The notes beneath the pieces were generated by a model. That model had not been told where the DNA came from. It was given only the letters and a program-made list of their open reading frames with translations, and searched no databases. Positions 1 to 8,868 of a stretch of DNA of 64,000 bases are shown one piece after another. Each line of letters opens with the position of its first letter. Position 1 is the stretch's first letter. A program made the position numbers and the translations under genes. The stretch covers positions 1 through 64,000 of the forward strand of contig DJGZ01000048.1 in the NCBI GenBank assembly GCA_002433025.1. The letters run 5' to 3'. This DNA comes from Bacteroidales bacterium UBA5833. GTDB taxonomy: Bacteria; Bacteroidota; Bacteroidia; Bacteroidales; Lentimicrobiaceae.

Positions 1-31
1 ATTGAACTTGCGAAAGTTGAATAAATATAAA

Positions 32-69
32 AAAACCGGACTAAGGCATAAAACCTGTTGTCCGGTTTT
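32..69 (-). terminator. Probable intrinsic terminator of the beta-helix lipoprotein gene
   Basis: Inverted repeat AAAACCGGAC (32-41) and GTCCGGTTTT (60-69), a 10-bp perfect stem with an 18-nt loop. On the minus strand it is followed by a T-rich run. It lies 40-75 nt past the stop of the minus-strand lipoprotein gene. A second, weaker hairpin (ATCCGG 71-76, CCGGAT 89-94) sits between it and the stop codon. The long loop lowers confidence. Confidence 0.55.
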
Positions 70-107
70 GATCCGGGAGAAAAACCTTCCGGATGAGGCA
101 AAACACA

Positions 108-1553
108 CTATAAGCTACCGCTTACTTCACCGGTATCAAAATTGTAAACATTGCCCGAAGGGTTGCCCGAGAACGAGACATTGTTATGTGTTATAATGCT
201 GTCATCGTGTAGCCCGATCCCGTAGTATTTAGAATTTCTGAGTGTTACATTGTTCATTGAGAGGGCTGCATTGTATTCAACGGTCACATTGCATTTAAAA
301 GAGCTGTTTGAGCCGGCGTACTCAATGATACAATTGCTGAGTGAGTTTTCGTGGTCTGTTGAAATGTAAAGCCCTTCCCAATTAGATGCACTGGCATTCA
401 GTTTTGAGAAAAGCACCGGCTCCGATGCTGTTCCGTTTACCTGTAGCCTCCCCGAATTGATTACATTCATCCAGGTATCCACGCTGAACAAAATCTGAAC
501 CCCTTTGCCAATGCTGAGATTTTTTTCAACATAAGCGCTGTTTTCTAAAGCATAAGGAACCGTGGTTTTGTTCAGGGTAAAGTCCTCGTTCATGCTCAGC
601 CCGTAAACCCATACCATCGGACGGTTGTTGAGGGAAAGCTGTGAGGTTTCATTCAGGACGCTGCAATGTGAGAGGTCTGCCATTCTGATGGGATACCTTT
701 CGCAGTTTTTTATGGTGTTGTTCTCAAAGCTTGTGAATTTCTGTGACTGGTCAGAAGTCATGGCCCCGCTGCCAAGCGATCCGTCTATCAGGCAGTTGTT
801 CATTTTAAGTTTTGCATTGTAAAACAAAACCACTACCGCCCAGTCTTCGTTGCTGCCGCCGTTGATAAACTGTACATATTCAAACTGGTTGTCGTTGCGG
901 CTCGAATAGATGCTCACCTGGTCCCATGAGCCTTTGTTCTGGTTGTTAACAGGGCCGGTCAGGATAATGGGTTGCTGTGGTGTACCCACCATTCTTAATC
1001 CCGCATTTTCACCAACACTGATGCCACTGCCCACGCCGGTAAATGCGATTTTTACCCCCGGCTCCACGGTTAACAGCGCATTTCCTTCAATGTAGAAATA
1101 TCCGTCAATAATATAGTCTATTCCGTCGTTGCGGTTGACAAGGGTGCGGTTCGACGACATGCTTCCTGAAAGGGTTTCTGAGCCTGTACTGCCTCCTTCG
1201 GTGGTAACTGTAACCACATAGGCTGAAGTGCTCCCGTCTTCGGCAGTAACTGTAAATGCCACCGGAGTGGTGAAGTCCACAACTGTTCCGGAGGCCGGGT
1301 TTACGGTTGCACCGCCTGAAACCGTGATGGTCGGAATAAGTGCCGAGATGTTGCCATTTGCCGGAATTACGGCAGTTGCGGTTTTGTTATCCTGGTTAAC
1401 GGTTGCAACTACTTCAGGAGTGAACTGATTGAAAACGATACCAAGGATCTGCTTGTCACTTTTAAGGGCGGGCTTGTCATCATCTTTTGTGCAGGAAGTT
1501 GAGAGCAGCATCAGTGTAGCAAACATGGCAATCAATACAGATAATTTTTTCAT
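108..1553 (-). CDS. Surface lipoprotein with right-handed beta-helix repeats
   Basis: About 481 residues. The start at 1553 places a lipoprotein signal directly at the N-terminus, with lipobox LSTSC and Cys21; the 16 upstream in-frame codons do not look like signal peptide. Residues about 35-110 form a small beta-rich domain resembling the DUF5018-type domains of Bacteroidota lipoproteins (ends in a VTAEDGSTSAYVVTV segment). The rest consists of repeated short strands with phrases such as NCLIDGS, NNTIKNC, NCIIEYAGS and NNVTLRNS, typical of parallel beta-helix proteins that often bind or cleave polysaccharide. No catalytic residues can be assigned, so enzyme activity is unknown. There is no T9SS sorting domain at the C-terminus. 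It is divergent from a histidine kinase gene across 133 bp, and a minus-strand TAGTTTTG box lies at 1584-1591. Confidence 0.7.
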   Translation of the reverse strand: MKKLSVLIAMFATLMLLSTSCTKDDDKPALKSDKQILGIVFNQFTPEVVATVNQDNKTATAVIPANGNISALIPTITVSGGATVNPASGTVVDFTTPVAFTVTAEDGSTSAYVVTVTTEGGSTGSETLSGSMSSNRTLVNRNDGIDYIIDGYFYIEGNALLTVEPGVKIAFTGVGSGISVGENAGLRMVGTPQQPIILTGPVNNQNKGSWDQVSIYSSRNDNQFEYVQFINGGSNEDWAVVVLFYNAKLKMNNCLIDGSLGSGAMTSDQSQKFTSFENNTIKNCERYPIRMADLSHCSVLNETSQLSLNNRPMVWVYGLSMNEDFTLNKTTVPYALENSAYVEKNLSIGKGVQILFSVDTWMNVINSGRLQVNGTASEPVLFSKLNASASNWEGLYISTDHENSLSNCIIEYAGSNSSFKCNVTVEYNAALSMNNVTLRNSKYYGIGLHDDSIITHNNVSFSGNPSGNVYNFDTGEVSGSL

Positions 1554-1630
1554 AGTGTGTTTTTTTTGAGTTTGAAACTGATGCAAAACTATTAGGCCCA
1601 ACCATCAGAAAATACCCCTTTTTGGGGGTT

Positions 1631-1660
1631 TTTGAATGCGGAAAATGATTGATACATTTG
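1631..1660 (+). promoter_or_regulatory. Bacteroidota-type promoter of the histidine kinase gene
   Basis: TTTG at 1631-1634, an 18-nt spacer, then TACATTTG at 1653-1660. This matches the Bacteroidota primary-sigma pattern TTTG/TAnnTTTG. Transcription would start near 1667, giving a 5' leader of about 20 nt before the ATG at 1687. Confidence 0.6.
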
Positions 1661-1686
1661 CATAAACTCAGATTATTCCTTTTCAG

Positions 1687-3639
1687 ATGTTATATTTTTG
1701 GTTTGGTCGAATTAAAGGTGTTGCTCTTACCCGCAGGATTTGCATCATCTTTTTAACGGGTTGTTGCTGCCTTCCTCTTTCGCTTTCCGGATATGCCGCA
1801 TCCTTTCCCGACTCTCTTCACAATGTGTTATCGCGGGCAAAAGGGGTTGAAAAATTCAATGCCTACAACCATCTGTTCGATTATTTTGAAGCAAACGATC
1901 ATCAGTCAGCGCTCAAAACAGCCTGGCAGCAATTGAATTTCAGCAGGCAATCGGAAAACCGGGAGTGGGTTGGCGGTGCTTATGCAAACCTGGGGTCCTT
2001 GTATCTGGCCCGGGGGATGGCGGACAGTGCCGGTTATTTTTTTACAAGGGCTTACGAGAAATATAAAGAGGCAGGTAATGATGATGCAACCATAAACCAG
2101 CTTTGTAACATCAGTACTGCCTGCAGACTGACATTTAAATTTGAGGAGGCGCTGGCAAAACTTCACAAAGTGCTTGATTATTATACTGCGCAGAAAGACG
2201 ATTTCAGGATTGCGCAGACGCTTGCCAATATGGGTACCGTTTACAATGAAACGGGCAATAACGAAAAGCATGATGAATACATGAGAAAAGCCCTTGATAT
2301 ACAATACCGTCTCCCGGTCGACCGTTCAAGGGGCATCAGCCTCATCAACCTCTGCCTGAGCCTGTCATCGCAAAGGAAGTTTGAAGAAGCTTTTGGCTAT
2401 GGTAAGGAGGCTGTTGAGGTTTTCAGGCTACTGAAAGATCCATTTTTTACCGGAGCTTGTCTGGTGCGGGCCGGAAGTGCTGCCATAGGATTTAACAATG
2501 ACAGTGAAGCACTGAAATATGCCCGCGAAGCTTATGAAATCAGTGAGCAGACCGGCAACGATCATCTCAGGGCGGAAGCGTTGAGGTTGCTGGCGGATTA
2601 CTATATGAAACACAGTGACTTTGAAATGGCCCGTAAAGTGGCTTTCGAAGCTTTTGCTCTTGCAGATACCTCAAATAAGTCAGATATGATTTATCATTAT
2701 GATCTGCTGACTACCCTGAGCATTCAAGCCGGTGACAAACAGGATGCTTTGAAGTTTTACGCTGCTTATGTCAAACTTAAGAATGAAGCCCAGGAAGATG
2801 AATTCAGGGATAAGATATCCGAGATGGAGGTGAAATATGAAAGCGAGAAAAAAGAACTGATTATCAGCAACCTTAAGAACAGGCAGAAATTGCAATGGAT
2901 CGGGATTCTGACCGGTACATTAATCTTTCTTATTGTATTGATGTTGCTGGTGCTCAGGCAAAAAAACCTGAAACAGCGCCGGTCCCTGGCCGAGCAGAAG
3001 GTCAAACAGCTCGAGCAGGAGAAACTTACCATAGCCACACAGTCGGTCCTTGATGGTGAAACTGCAGAGCGAAGCCGCCTGGCACGCGACCTGCACGACG
3101 GTCTCGGGGGTATGTTGTCGGCGGTGAAACTCAATCTGTTTGATGTAAAAAACGGGGTGGTACTTGAATCCGAAGATGTTCAGAAATTCAACAGGGTTGT
3201 TGGTTTGCTTGATGAATCCATGAAGGAGCTCCGGAGAGTAGCCCACAACATGATGCCGGAATCGCTTTCACGTTACGGACTGAAAGCGGCCATCAACGAT
3301 TTCTGCAGCAGTATCTCCAATCTGAAGTTTCACTTCTTTGGTGAGGAGAAGAGACTTGAACCCCGGCTCGAAGTCATGATATACCGTACCATTCACGAAC
3401 TGGTAAACAATGCCCTGAAACATGCTTCGGCTGGCGCAATCAATGTGCAACTGGTACAGCAGATAGATTCGGTTACCCTTACGGTTCATGACAATGGTAA
3501 AGGCTTCAATCCGGCTGAAGCTGCCTCGGGTGCAGGGTTGAACAACATCAGGAGCCGGGCCGGAATGTTCCGTGGAACTGTGGATATCGTTTCTGCACCC
3601 GGCAAGGGGACAGAAGTAAGCGTGAGTTTTATGATTTAA
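1687..3639 (+). CDS. TPR-containing sensor histidine kinase (HisKA_3 type)
   Basis: 650 residues. An N-terminal signal/anchor (residues about 15-38, cysteine-rich TGCCCLPLS) leads into a periplasmic sensor made of about six tetratricopeptide-like helical pairs (residues 45-370). A coiled segment and one membrane helix (about 405-425, ILTGTLIFLIVLMLLVL) follow, then a cytoplasmic kinase. The H-box is ERSRLARDLHDGLGG with phospho-accepting His470, the signature of the HisKA_3 family. The N-box ELVNNALKHA and the G boxes DNGKGF and GAGLNNIRSRA complete the HATPase domain. The next gene, 9 nt downstream, encodes a NarL/FixJ-type response regulator, so the two form a two-component pair. TPR sensors of this sort are common in Bacteroidota. 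The signal is unknown; control of the divergent lipoprotein is possible but unproven. Confidence 0.9.
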   Translation: MLYFWFGRIKGVALTRRICIIFLTGCCCLPLSLSGYAASFPDSLHNVLSRAKGVEKFNAYNHLFDYFEANDHQSALKTAWQQLNFSRQSENREWVGGAYANLGSLYLARGMADSAGYFFTRAYEKYKEAGNDDATINQLCNISTACRLTFKFEEALAKLHKVLDYYTAQKDDFRIAQTLANMGTVYNETGNNEKHDEYMRKALDIQYRLPVDRSRGISLINLCLSLSSQRKFEEAFGYGKEAVEVFRLLKDPFFTGACLVRAGSAAIGFNNDSEALKYAREAYEISEQTGNDHLRAEALRLLADYYMKHSDFEMARKVAFEAFALADTSNKSDMIYHYDLLTTLSIQAGDKQDALKFYAAYVKLKNEAQEDEFRDKISEMEVKYESEKKELIISNLKNRQKLQWIGILTGTLIFLIVLMLLVLRQKNLKQRRSLAEQKVKQLEQEKLTIATQSVLDGETAERSRLARDLHDGLGGMLSAVKLNLFDVKNGVVLESEDVQKFNRVVGLLDESMKELRRVAHNMMPESLSRYGLKAAINDFCSSISNLKFHFFGEEKRLEPRLEVMIYRTIHELVNNALKHASAGAINVQLVQQIDSVTLTVHDNGKGFNPAEAASGAGLNNIRSRAGMFRGTVDIVSAPGKGTEVSVSFMI

Positions 3640-3648
3640 GATGTTGAT

Positions 3649-4266
3649 ATGGATCCCATTAAAGTTGTCATCGTTGACGATCACAAAATGGTTGTGGAAG
3701 GTCTGCGCAAGCTGATTGATGAGTCGCAGGTTGCCATGGTTTGCGATGTTGCCTATTCAGGTCGTGAAGCTGTTTCCGTTATTGTCCGCTGCGAGCCTCA
3801 GGTGGTGCTGCTCGACATCAACCTGCCCGATGCCAGCGGGCTTGATTTGTGTAAACAGATAAAATCCACATGCCCCGATGTGAAAATTGTAGCCCTCACA
3901 AGTTATAGCGACTATTCAGTGGTTAAACGCATGCTGGCCAACGGAGCATCGGGTTACGTGATCAAGAATGCCATGCCCGATGAAATCATTCTGAGTATTG
4001 AAACAGTACATAAGAACCAGCAGTTTCTATGCGAAGAAATCGATGTGATGTTCCACCGGCGCAGTGAACCACAAGTCTGGCTTACCAACCGCGAAACCGA
4101 ACTGCTCAGGAACATTGTGGATGGATATACCAATCACGAAATAGCTGACCGGATGTTTCTGGGCGTTGAAACCATTAACAGCTACCGAAAAAATCTGCTT
4201 TGTAAGCTGGGCGCCCGGAATACAGCGATGCTTGTTAAGATCGCCATGGAAAGGATGCTGGTATAA
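3649..4266 (+). CDS. NarL/FixJ-family response regulator
   Basis: 205 residues. A receiver domain (1-120) has the acidic pair DDH at 10-12, phospho-acceptor Asp56 in VVLLDINLP, the Thr/Ser region ALTSYSD and Lys in VIKNAMP. A LuxR-type helix-turn-helix follows (about 140-200, LTNRETELLRNIVDGYTNHEIADRMF, then VETINSYRKNLLCKLGA). It lies 9 nt downstream of the TPR histidine kinase, its evident partner, and is presumably cotranscribed with it from the promoter at 1631-1660. It would act as a dimeric DNA-binding activator or repressor after phosphorylation. Targets are not shown by the sequence. No clear hairpin terminator follows; three CCGGTT copies (4267-4305) occupy the downstream gap. Confidence 0.92.
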   Translation: MDPIKVVIVDDHKMVVEGLRKLIDESQVAMVCDVAYSGREAVSVIVRCEPQVVLLDINLPDASGLDLCKQIKSTCPDVKIVALTSYSDYSVVKRMLANGASGYVIKNAMPDEIILSIETVHKNQQFLCEEIDVMFHRRSEPQVWLTNRETELLRNIVDGYTNHEIADRMFLGVETINSYRKNLLCKLGARNTAMLVKIAMERMLV

Positions 4267-4429
4267 GCCGGTTGTTTAAACATACATTCCGGTTCAAATA
4301 TCCGGTTACCTGTCCGGGTATTCCTGATGTTTTCACACAGGAGAATTGACTCTTTCAACAGTTGAGTGTGCTTGAGTGAACTTAATGGACCAGTAAATGT
4401 TAATTCTGCAGGCCAAAATGTGAAGCATC

Positions 4430-4639
4430 ATGAAAATCAGTGCAAGAAATCAGATCAAAGGGATCATTACGGAAATCAAGCCCGGTGTGGTTACCGCACG
4501 TGTAATTCTTGACATCGGCGGAGGCAATCGTCTGAGTTCGGTCATCACCATGGAAAGTGTTCAGGATATGAACCTGAAGCCGGGTGATGAGGTGTATGCC
4601 ATCATTAAGTCGACCGAGGTAATGATCGGAAAAGAATAA
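4430..4639 (+). CDS. Single-domain molybdopterin/molybdate-binding (Mop/TOBE) protein
   Basis: 69 residues, the size of one Mop domain. It begins MKISARNQIKGIITEIKPG and continues VTARVILDIGGG, SSVITMESVQDMNLKPGDEVYAIIKSTEVMIGK, matching the Mop/TOBE fold used by small molybdate-binding proteins (molbindins) and by the C-termini of ModC and ModE. Such free-standing proteins oligomerise and bind oxyanions such as molybdate, and are thought to buffer the cytoplasmic pool. No modABC transporter or molybdoenzyme gene is adjacent, so the role is inferred from family only. A strong hairpin terminator starts at its stop codon. The gene is isolated on the plus strand and convergent with fabD. Confidence 0.85.
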   Translation: MKISARNQIKGIITEIKPGVVTARVILDIGGGNRLSSVITMESVQDMNLKPGDEVYAIIKSTEVMIGKE

Positions 4640-4667
4640 AAAAAAGCCGGGCAACCGGCTTTTTTTT
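4638..4667. terminator. Bidirectional intrinsic terminator between mop and fabD
   Basis: A-tract, AAGCCGG (4644-4650), loop GCAA, CCGGCTT (4655-4661), T-tract. The A and T tracts extend the stem and supply a U-run in both directions. It fits termination of both the plus-strand Mop gene and the convergent minus-strand fabD. Confidence 0.85.
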
Positions 4668-4682
4668 ATCACTTGCTGAAGT

Positions 4683-5558
4683 CTATGCACTTACCGCTTC
4701 CACATCGGGAGCTATTTTCTTTACAAGTCCCTGAAGAACTGTGCCCGGCCCTACTTCCACAAAATGGGAAGCGCCGCCGGCAACCATATTTTGAACGCTT
4801 TGGGTCCAGCGGACCGGTGCAGTTAGCTGTGCGATGAGGTTTTCGCGGATCTGAGCCGGGTCGGTATTCGGCTTGCCGCTTACATTCTGATAAACGGGGC
4901 AAACAGGTGTATTAAAGTTGGTTGCATTGATTGCCGCCGCAAGTTCAACGCGGGCAGGTTCCATCAGCGGAGAATGGAAGGCGCCTCCCACTTTGAGCGG
5001 AAGTGCGCGTTTGGCGCCAGCCGCTTTAAGTTGTTCGCAGGCAACTTCAATGCCTTTCACCGAGCCGCTGATCACCAGTTGTCCCGGACTGTTGTAATTT
5101 GCCGGAACTACTGTTTCGTCAATTCCTGACAAAACTTCTTCAACTTTTTCGTCGGCCAATCCAAGAATGGCGGCCATGGTTGACGGCTCGGCTTCGCAGG
5201 CTTTCTGCATGGCCATGGCGCGGGCATAAACCAGCCTGAGGCCGTCTTCGAACGACAATGCACCGGCAGCAACCAATGCCGAAAACTCACCCAATGAATG
5301 TCCGGCGGTCATGTCGGGCTGAAACGATTCGCCCAACGTTTTGGCCAGAATTACAGAGTGCAGAAAAATGGCAGGCTGTGTCACCCTGGTCTGGCGAAGG
5401 TCTTCGTCGGTACCGGCGAACATCAGGTCGGTGATGCGGAAGCCAAGAATTTCGTTGGCTTTTTCAAACATCTCTTTCGCCATGGCATTGTTGTCGTAGA
5501 GATCTTTGCCCATGCCCACAAACTGGGCTCCCTGTCCGGGAAATACGTATGCTTTCAT
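4683..5558 (-). CDS. fabD: Malonyl-CoA:ACP transacylase (FabD)
   Basis: 291 residues, close to the usual FabD length. It transfers malonyl from CoA to acyl carrier protein, supplying the extender unit of type II fatty acid synthesis in the cytoplasm. Motifs: N-terminal FPGQGAQ, nucleophile motif AGHSLGEFSAL (serine in GHSLG), the arginine-bearing VYARAMAMQKA segment that recognises the malonyl carboxylate, and the catalytic histidine in GGAFHSPLM. It stands alone rather than in a fab operon and has its own promoter at 5588-5617. It ends at the bidirectional terminator shared with the Mop gene. The nearby acyl carrier protein at 7646-7897 is probably not its substrate, because that protein belongs to a separate specialised cluster. 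Confidence 0.95.
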   Translation of the reverse strand: MKAYVFPGQGAQFVGMGKDLYDNNAMAKEMFEKANEILGFRITDLMFAGTDEDLRQTRVTQPAIFLHSVILAKTLGESFQPDMTAGHSLGEFSALVAAGALSFEDGLRLVYARAMAMQKACEAEPSTMAAILGLADEKVEEVLSGIDETVVPANYNSPGQLVISGSVKGIEVACEQLKAAGAKRALPLKVGGAFHSPLMEPARVELAAAINATNFNTPVCPVYQNVSGKPNTDPAQIRENLIAQLTAPVRWTQSVQNMVAGGASHFVEVGPGTVLQGLVKKIAPDVEAVSA

Positions 5559-5587
5559 AAGGTATGATTTTTCAAAGTTTCAGCCGG

Positions 5588-5617
5588 CAAAGTTACAAAA
5601 TACACGTTAAAGCCAAA
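5588..5617 (-). promoter_or_regulatory. Promoter of fabD
   Basis: On the minus strand, TTTG (plus 5614-5617), an 18-nt spacer and TAACTTTG (plus 5588-5595). This is a full match to the Bacteroidota TTTG/TAnnTTTG promoter, placing the transcription start near 5581, about 23 nt before the fabD ATG. Confidence 0.6.
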
Positions 5618-5655
5618 AGTCGCGCAATAATCTATAAATCAGACAGATAAGTTGA

Positions 5656-7635
5656 TCAGTCTTTGAATATTCTCAGATTTGCAGGCTTTTCTCCGGGTGC
5701 AACAAGTATGGTATCGCTGATAAAGAAATGATCCAGCAACTGGGTGGAGAGTATCCCTGCAATGGCCATGTTTTCGACTTCTGTTGCCTGATTTCCGGGC
5801 TGCCCGAGTTTATCAACGAGTTTATTTACTTTTTCGGGGTCGAAAATTCCGGTGTGCCGTATTGCACTTTCATTGAGCATTTCTTTAGCATAATCCGGAG
5901 CCTGAGCGCCTGCGAGACTTGAAGAAACCGGAGCCCTGTAGGCTTGCTTATGCCTGTGAAGGATGGATTCCGGGATTTTGCCCTGCATCATCTTTTTCAG
6001 GATAAATTTTTCGTTCAGACTGTTAAGCTTGTAGCTTTCAGGCAGTCCGGCGGCAAATTCAATCACCCTGTGATCCAGGAACGGATACCGGCCTTCCACC
6101 GAATTGGCCATGGCCATGCGGTCACCCTGTGAAGAAAGCAGATATCCGGACATAAAGATGGTAGATTCCAGGTATTGCGATTTGGCCAGGTCTCCCCATT
6201 GGCTGAGGTTCTCCGCAAGGTTTTTGCCTATTTCATCCAGGGGGTCATATCCGCCCAGGCTGCCGGAAACCGCTCCGCTGAAATAATTCTGAATGCGCGA
6301 TGTGTTGTGCCAGCGCAGCAGGTGAGAGTAGTATGGATTGTCAGTTTCAGTGAGTTTGTAACCGAAGAACATCTTGAGCACGGATGTCTTCGCTTCTTTC
6401 ATCATTGGAAGGTAGGGGTAAAGTTTCTTCAGCAAAAGCGGGCGGATGTCCGATTGCGGATTGTTTGCCCAGAACCGCCTGATTTTGGCTTCTTTAAAAA
6501 TGTTGTATCCGGCCAGCATTTCATCGGCGCCTTCTCCGGTGATCACCACTTTGATGTTATGTTCACGTACTTTTTTCGAAAGCAGGTACATGGGGGTGGG
6601 TGCCGTGCGCAGGACAGGGAATTCGGTGTGCCGGATTGTGTCGTAGAAAAACCGGCCGATCTCTCCGGAAGTGCAGGAAAACGCGGTATGGTTCGTGTTG
6701 AAGTATTTTGCTGCTTCAAGCTGGTAGGTGGTTTCGTCAAAAGCTTTATCGCTGAAGCCGATAGAAAAGGTGTTGAGTACCCCCGGTTCCAGTTCGTGGA
6801 TAAAGGCAGTGGTAACACTGCTGTCGATACCACCGCTCAGGTAGGCTGCCACCTCAACGTCGGCCCTGAGCCTGATTCTTACGGCATCTTTAAAAAGCCC
6901 GCGTAACTCTTCTGCAGCTTCACTCAGGCTTAATCTGCTGTAATTTCCATTCCCGGGAAAGGTAAGGTTCCAGTAACGGGTAATTGAAGAGCCTTCTTTG
7001 CCGATGGTCAGGTAGTGCCCGGGGGGTATTTCAAAGATATCTTCGAAAGGTGTGTCGGGTGTAATGGTGGTCCAGAACGAGAAAATCTGCGAAAGCCCTT
7101 TGTGATTGATTGCCCTTCTGACATCCGGTACCTGAAAAATGCCTTTGATTTCAGAGCAAAAGATGAAGCGATCGCCGGAACGGGTATAAAACAGCGGTCT
7201 TATCCCAACCCGGTCGCGGGCCAGGAAGAGTTCTCCCTTTTGGCTGTCCCAGATGGCAATGGCGAACTGCCCGATAAACTGATGCAGGCATTGAGGCCCC
7301 CACTGAGCATAGGCCTGTATAACAACCTCCGTGTCGGTGTTGGTTACAAAGCTGATGCCAAGGCGCTCGAGCTCCCTGCGGATCTCTATGTAATTGAACA
7401 ATTCGCCATTGTATACAATCCAATAGCGTTTGTCCCGGACCGATATGGGTTGCAGTCCGGAGGACAGGTCGAGGATGCTGAGACGGACATTGCCTAACCC
7501 TATCCTGTGATTCAGGTAGATTCCGCTTTCGTCGGGCCCCCTGTAACGGATAGCCGCCAGCATGGAAGTAAGCTGTTGCTCGGTGGGGGCTGTTTCCAGG
7601 CCGCCAAGATTCAGGATCCCTGCAATGCCACACAT
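5656..7635 (-). CDS. Asparagine-synthase-type glutamine amidotransferase (AsnB family)
   Basis: 659 residues. The protein begins MCGIAGIL, so Cys2 becomes the N-terminal nucleophile of a class II glutaminase domain (about 1-200, with RYRGPDESG, NGELFN and NTDTEV motifs). A synthetase domain follows with the ATP pyrophosphatase loop YLSGGIDSS (about 265-273) and VITGEGADEMLAGY. The family hydrolyses glutamine and passes ammonia to an adenylated carboxylate. True asparagine synthetase is possible, but this gene lies 10 nt from an acyl carrier protein gene and within an island of acyl-transfer genes. That context favours a dedicated amidotransferase acting on a sugar acid or carrier-bound acyl group. 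AsnB-like proteins with this role are known from polysaccharide loci. The assignment to the family is firm; the substrate is inferred. Confidence 0.85.
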   Translation of the reverse strand: MCGIAGILNLGGLETAPTEQQLTSMLAAIRYRGPDESGIYLNHRIGLGNVRLSILDLSSGLQPISVRDKRYWIVYNGELFNYIEIRRELERLGISFVTNTDTEVVIQAYAQWGPQCLHQFIGQFAIAIWDSQKGELFLARDRVGIRPLFYTRSGDRFIFCSEIKGIFQVPDVRRAINHKGLSQIFSFWTTITPDTPFEDIFEIPPGHYLTIGKEGSSITRYWNLTFPGNGNYSRLSLSEAAEELRGLFKDAVRIRLRADVEVAAYLSGGIDSSVTTAFIHELEPGVLNTFSIGFSDKAFDETTYQLEAAKYFNTNHTAFSCTSGEIGRFFYDTIRHTEFPVLRTAPTPMYLLSKKVREHNIKVVITGEGADEMLAGYNIFKEAKIRRFWANNPQSDIRPLLLKKLYPYLPMMKEAKTSVLKMFFGYKLTETDNPYYSHLLRWHNTSRIQNYFSGAVSGSLGGYDPLDEIGKNLAENLSQWGDLAKSQYLESTIFMSGYLLSSQGDRMAMANSVEGRYPFLDHRVIEFAAGLPESYKLNSLNEKFILKKMMQGKIPESILHRHKQAYRAPVSSSLAGAQAPDYAKEMLNESAIRHTGIFDPEKVNKLVDKLGQPGNQATEVENMAIAGILSTQLLDHFFISDTILVAPGEKPANLRIFKD

Positions 7636-7645
7636 AGGTCAGACA

Positions 7646-7897
7646 TTAGTTAAGTTTACTGCTGATGAAGCCGGCAATGGCGTTCACAGACTCAAAATTG
7701 CCTTCAAGCAATTCGGAATCGGCAGCTTTGATCTTGAAATTTTCTTCTATGAAATTGATCAATGCAAGGAATCCCATTGAGTCAAAAATTCCTTCAACAA
7801 AAATCAGGGTATCGTCCTGAACCTTTTCGGCAGGAACAAAGGCTGTTTCAACAATGAATTTTTTCAGCTGGTCTTTGACTTCACTTAATTGCAACAT
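7646..7897 (-). CDS. Dedicated acyl carrier protein
   Basis: 83 residues, acidic, a typical ACP length. The phosphopantetheine attachment motif is FDSMGF with Ser40 (the usual DSL or DSM context), followed by the helix LALINFIEENFKI. It is not obviously the housekeeping fatty-acid ACP, which is usually next to fabF: the flanking helix I is divergent and no fab gene is adjacent. It lies 10 nt upstream of the AsnB-family gene and 57 nt downstream of an SGNH-like lipoprotein gene, all on the same strand, and within the island that also holds an AMP-forming ligase and an MBOAT protein. Inferred role: it holds the acyl group activated by the ligase at 11270-12733 and presents it to the MBOAT protein, as DltC does in D-alanylation. 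Confidence 0.85.
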   Translation of the reverse strand: MLQLSEVKDQLKKFIVETAFVPAEKVQDDTLIFVEGIFDSMGFLALINFIEENFKIKAADSELLEGNFESVNAIAGFISSKLN

Positions 7898-7954
7898 TTT
7901 TCTTGTAGGATTATATTTTCAGAATTACAGGAGGACAATTAACAGTGAGATAAG

Positions 7955-8812
7955 TTATTTTGTTTCTCCTTTGAGATTTGTTTTTTCGCCATTGTTTTCA
8001 ATAACATCCACAATTCTGGAAGCAAAGAGGGGGGCAACCCTCTCGCCGAATTTCGCTGACGGGTGAGAATCTCCTTTCCTGGCAGAATACTCTTCCTTCA
8101 GGTATAGTCCGCCTTCGGTTTCCAGCGCATAGAAATCCCAGAGAAAGATGTTATCCCCGGGTTTGTCCCATTCCTGAATTACCCACTCAACAAAATCGCG
8201 GGTGCGCATGGCTTCTTCCTCTGTAACATTGGACTGTACATGGGCAGCGGCTGTCCAGAGGATGAACTTGTTTTCAGGAAACTCGCGCAGTTTATCCCTG
8301 ATTGCTTCATACTGGGCTTTGTAGTTCTGAAGACGTTTCTCCGGAGAGTCAATGTCTGCTGTGTCAAGGTCAACGTCAATGTTGCTTACCGGGAAGCAAT
8401 GCTTGAATACAATGAGATCGTATTCTTTTGTCAGCATTTCGAGGGTCGGTTCTTCCATAAATGCCACATCGCCGGCGTTCTTTACCCAGATGTTGTAGTA
8501 GTCAAAAGGGTAATTGTTCCATCCATAAGGTTGTGCTTTCGGGAAATTCTGCTCAGTGATGAAATAGTCGGTTCCGTTTTCCTTGTTATAATTTGCGAAC
8601 CAGGAAGGAACAGCTTCTTTTTTTCCGAACAATCCTTTTATCCCGCCCGTTTCTCCTTTCCAGATCACATGTCCCGTACTGTGGTGGAGAAACATTATTT
8701 TGTAAGAGTTTTCGCCGGGAACCATTGTTTTTTCGTTTTTACAACCGTTAAATAAAAAAACAAACACAAGCGCTGTTGTGAAAAGCAAAAAGTTTAAATT
8801 TGTCTTGAACAT
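7955..8812 (-). CDS. SGNH-like lipoprotein of unknown function
   Basis: 285 residues. A lipoprotein signal ends at Cys24 (LFNGC). The mature part opens with IMFLHHSTG, where Ser45 sits in a position resembling block I of SGNH/GDSL hydrolases. It closes with GDSHPSAKFGERVAP, where Asp248 and His250 resemble block V. Between them lie KFILWTAAAHVQSN and DFVEWVIQEWD segments, consistent with a flavodoxin-like SGNH fold. The family is not one I can name. Lipidation suggests attachment to a membrane outside the cytoplasm. It is the first gene of a minus-strand run (this gene, ACP, AsnB-like) and is divergent from the MBOAT gene across only 56 bp. A role in trimming or transferring acyl groups on an envelope polymer is inference from context. 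Confidence 0.6.
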   Translation of the reverse strand: MFKTNLNFLLFTTALVFVFLFNGCKNEKTMVPGENSYKIMFLHHSTGHVIWKGETGGIKGLFGKKEAVPSWFANYNKENGTDYFITEQNFPKAQPYGWNNYPFDYYNIWVKNAGDVAFMEEPTLEMLTKEYDLIVFKHCFPVSNIDVDLDTADIDSPEKRLQNYKAQYEAIRDKLREFPENKFILWTAAAHVQSNVTEEEAMRTRDFVEWVIQEWDKPGDNIFLWDFYALETEGGLYLKEEYSARKGDSHPSAKFGERVAPLFASRIVDVIENNGEKTNLKGETK

Positions 8813-8868
8813 AGCGTTTGATTTAATAGTTTATAAGGTTTTCATTCATTCAATCAATCCCTGAACAG

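Noticed and set aside
2..196. 64-codon frame at the left edge
   Set aside because: Covers the terminator hairpin and the end of the opposing lipoprotein gene; composition is not protein-like.
6175..6906. 243-codon plus-strand frame within the AsnB-like gene
   Set aside because: Shadow frame opposite a protein with intact glutaminase and synthetase motifs.
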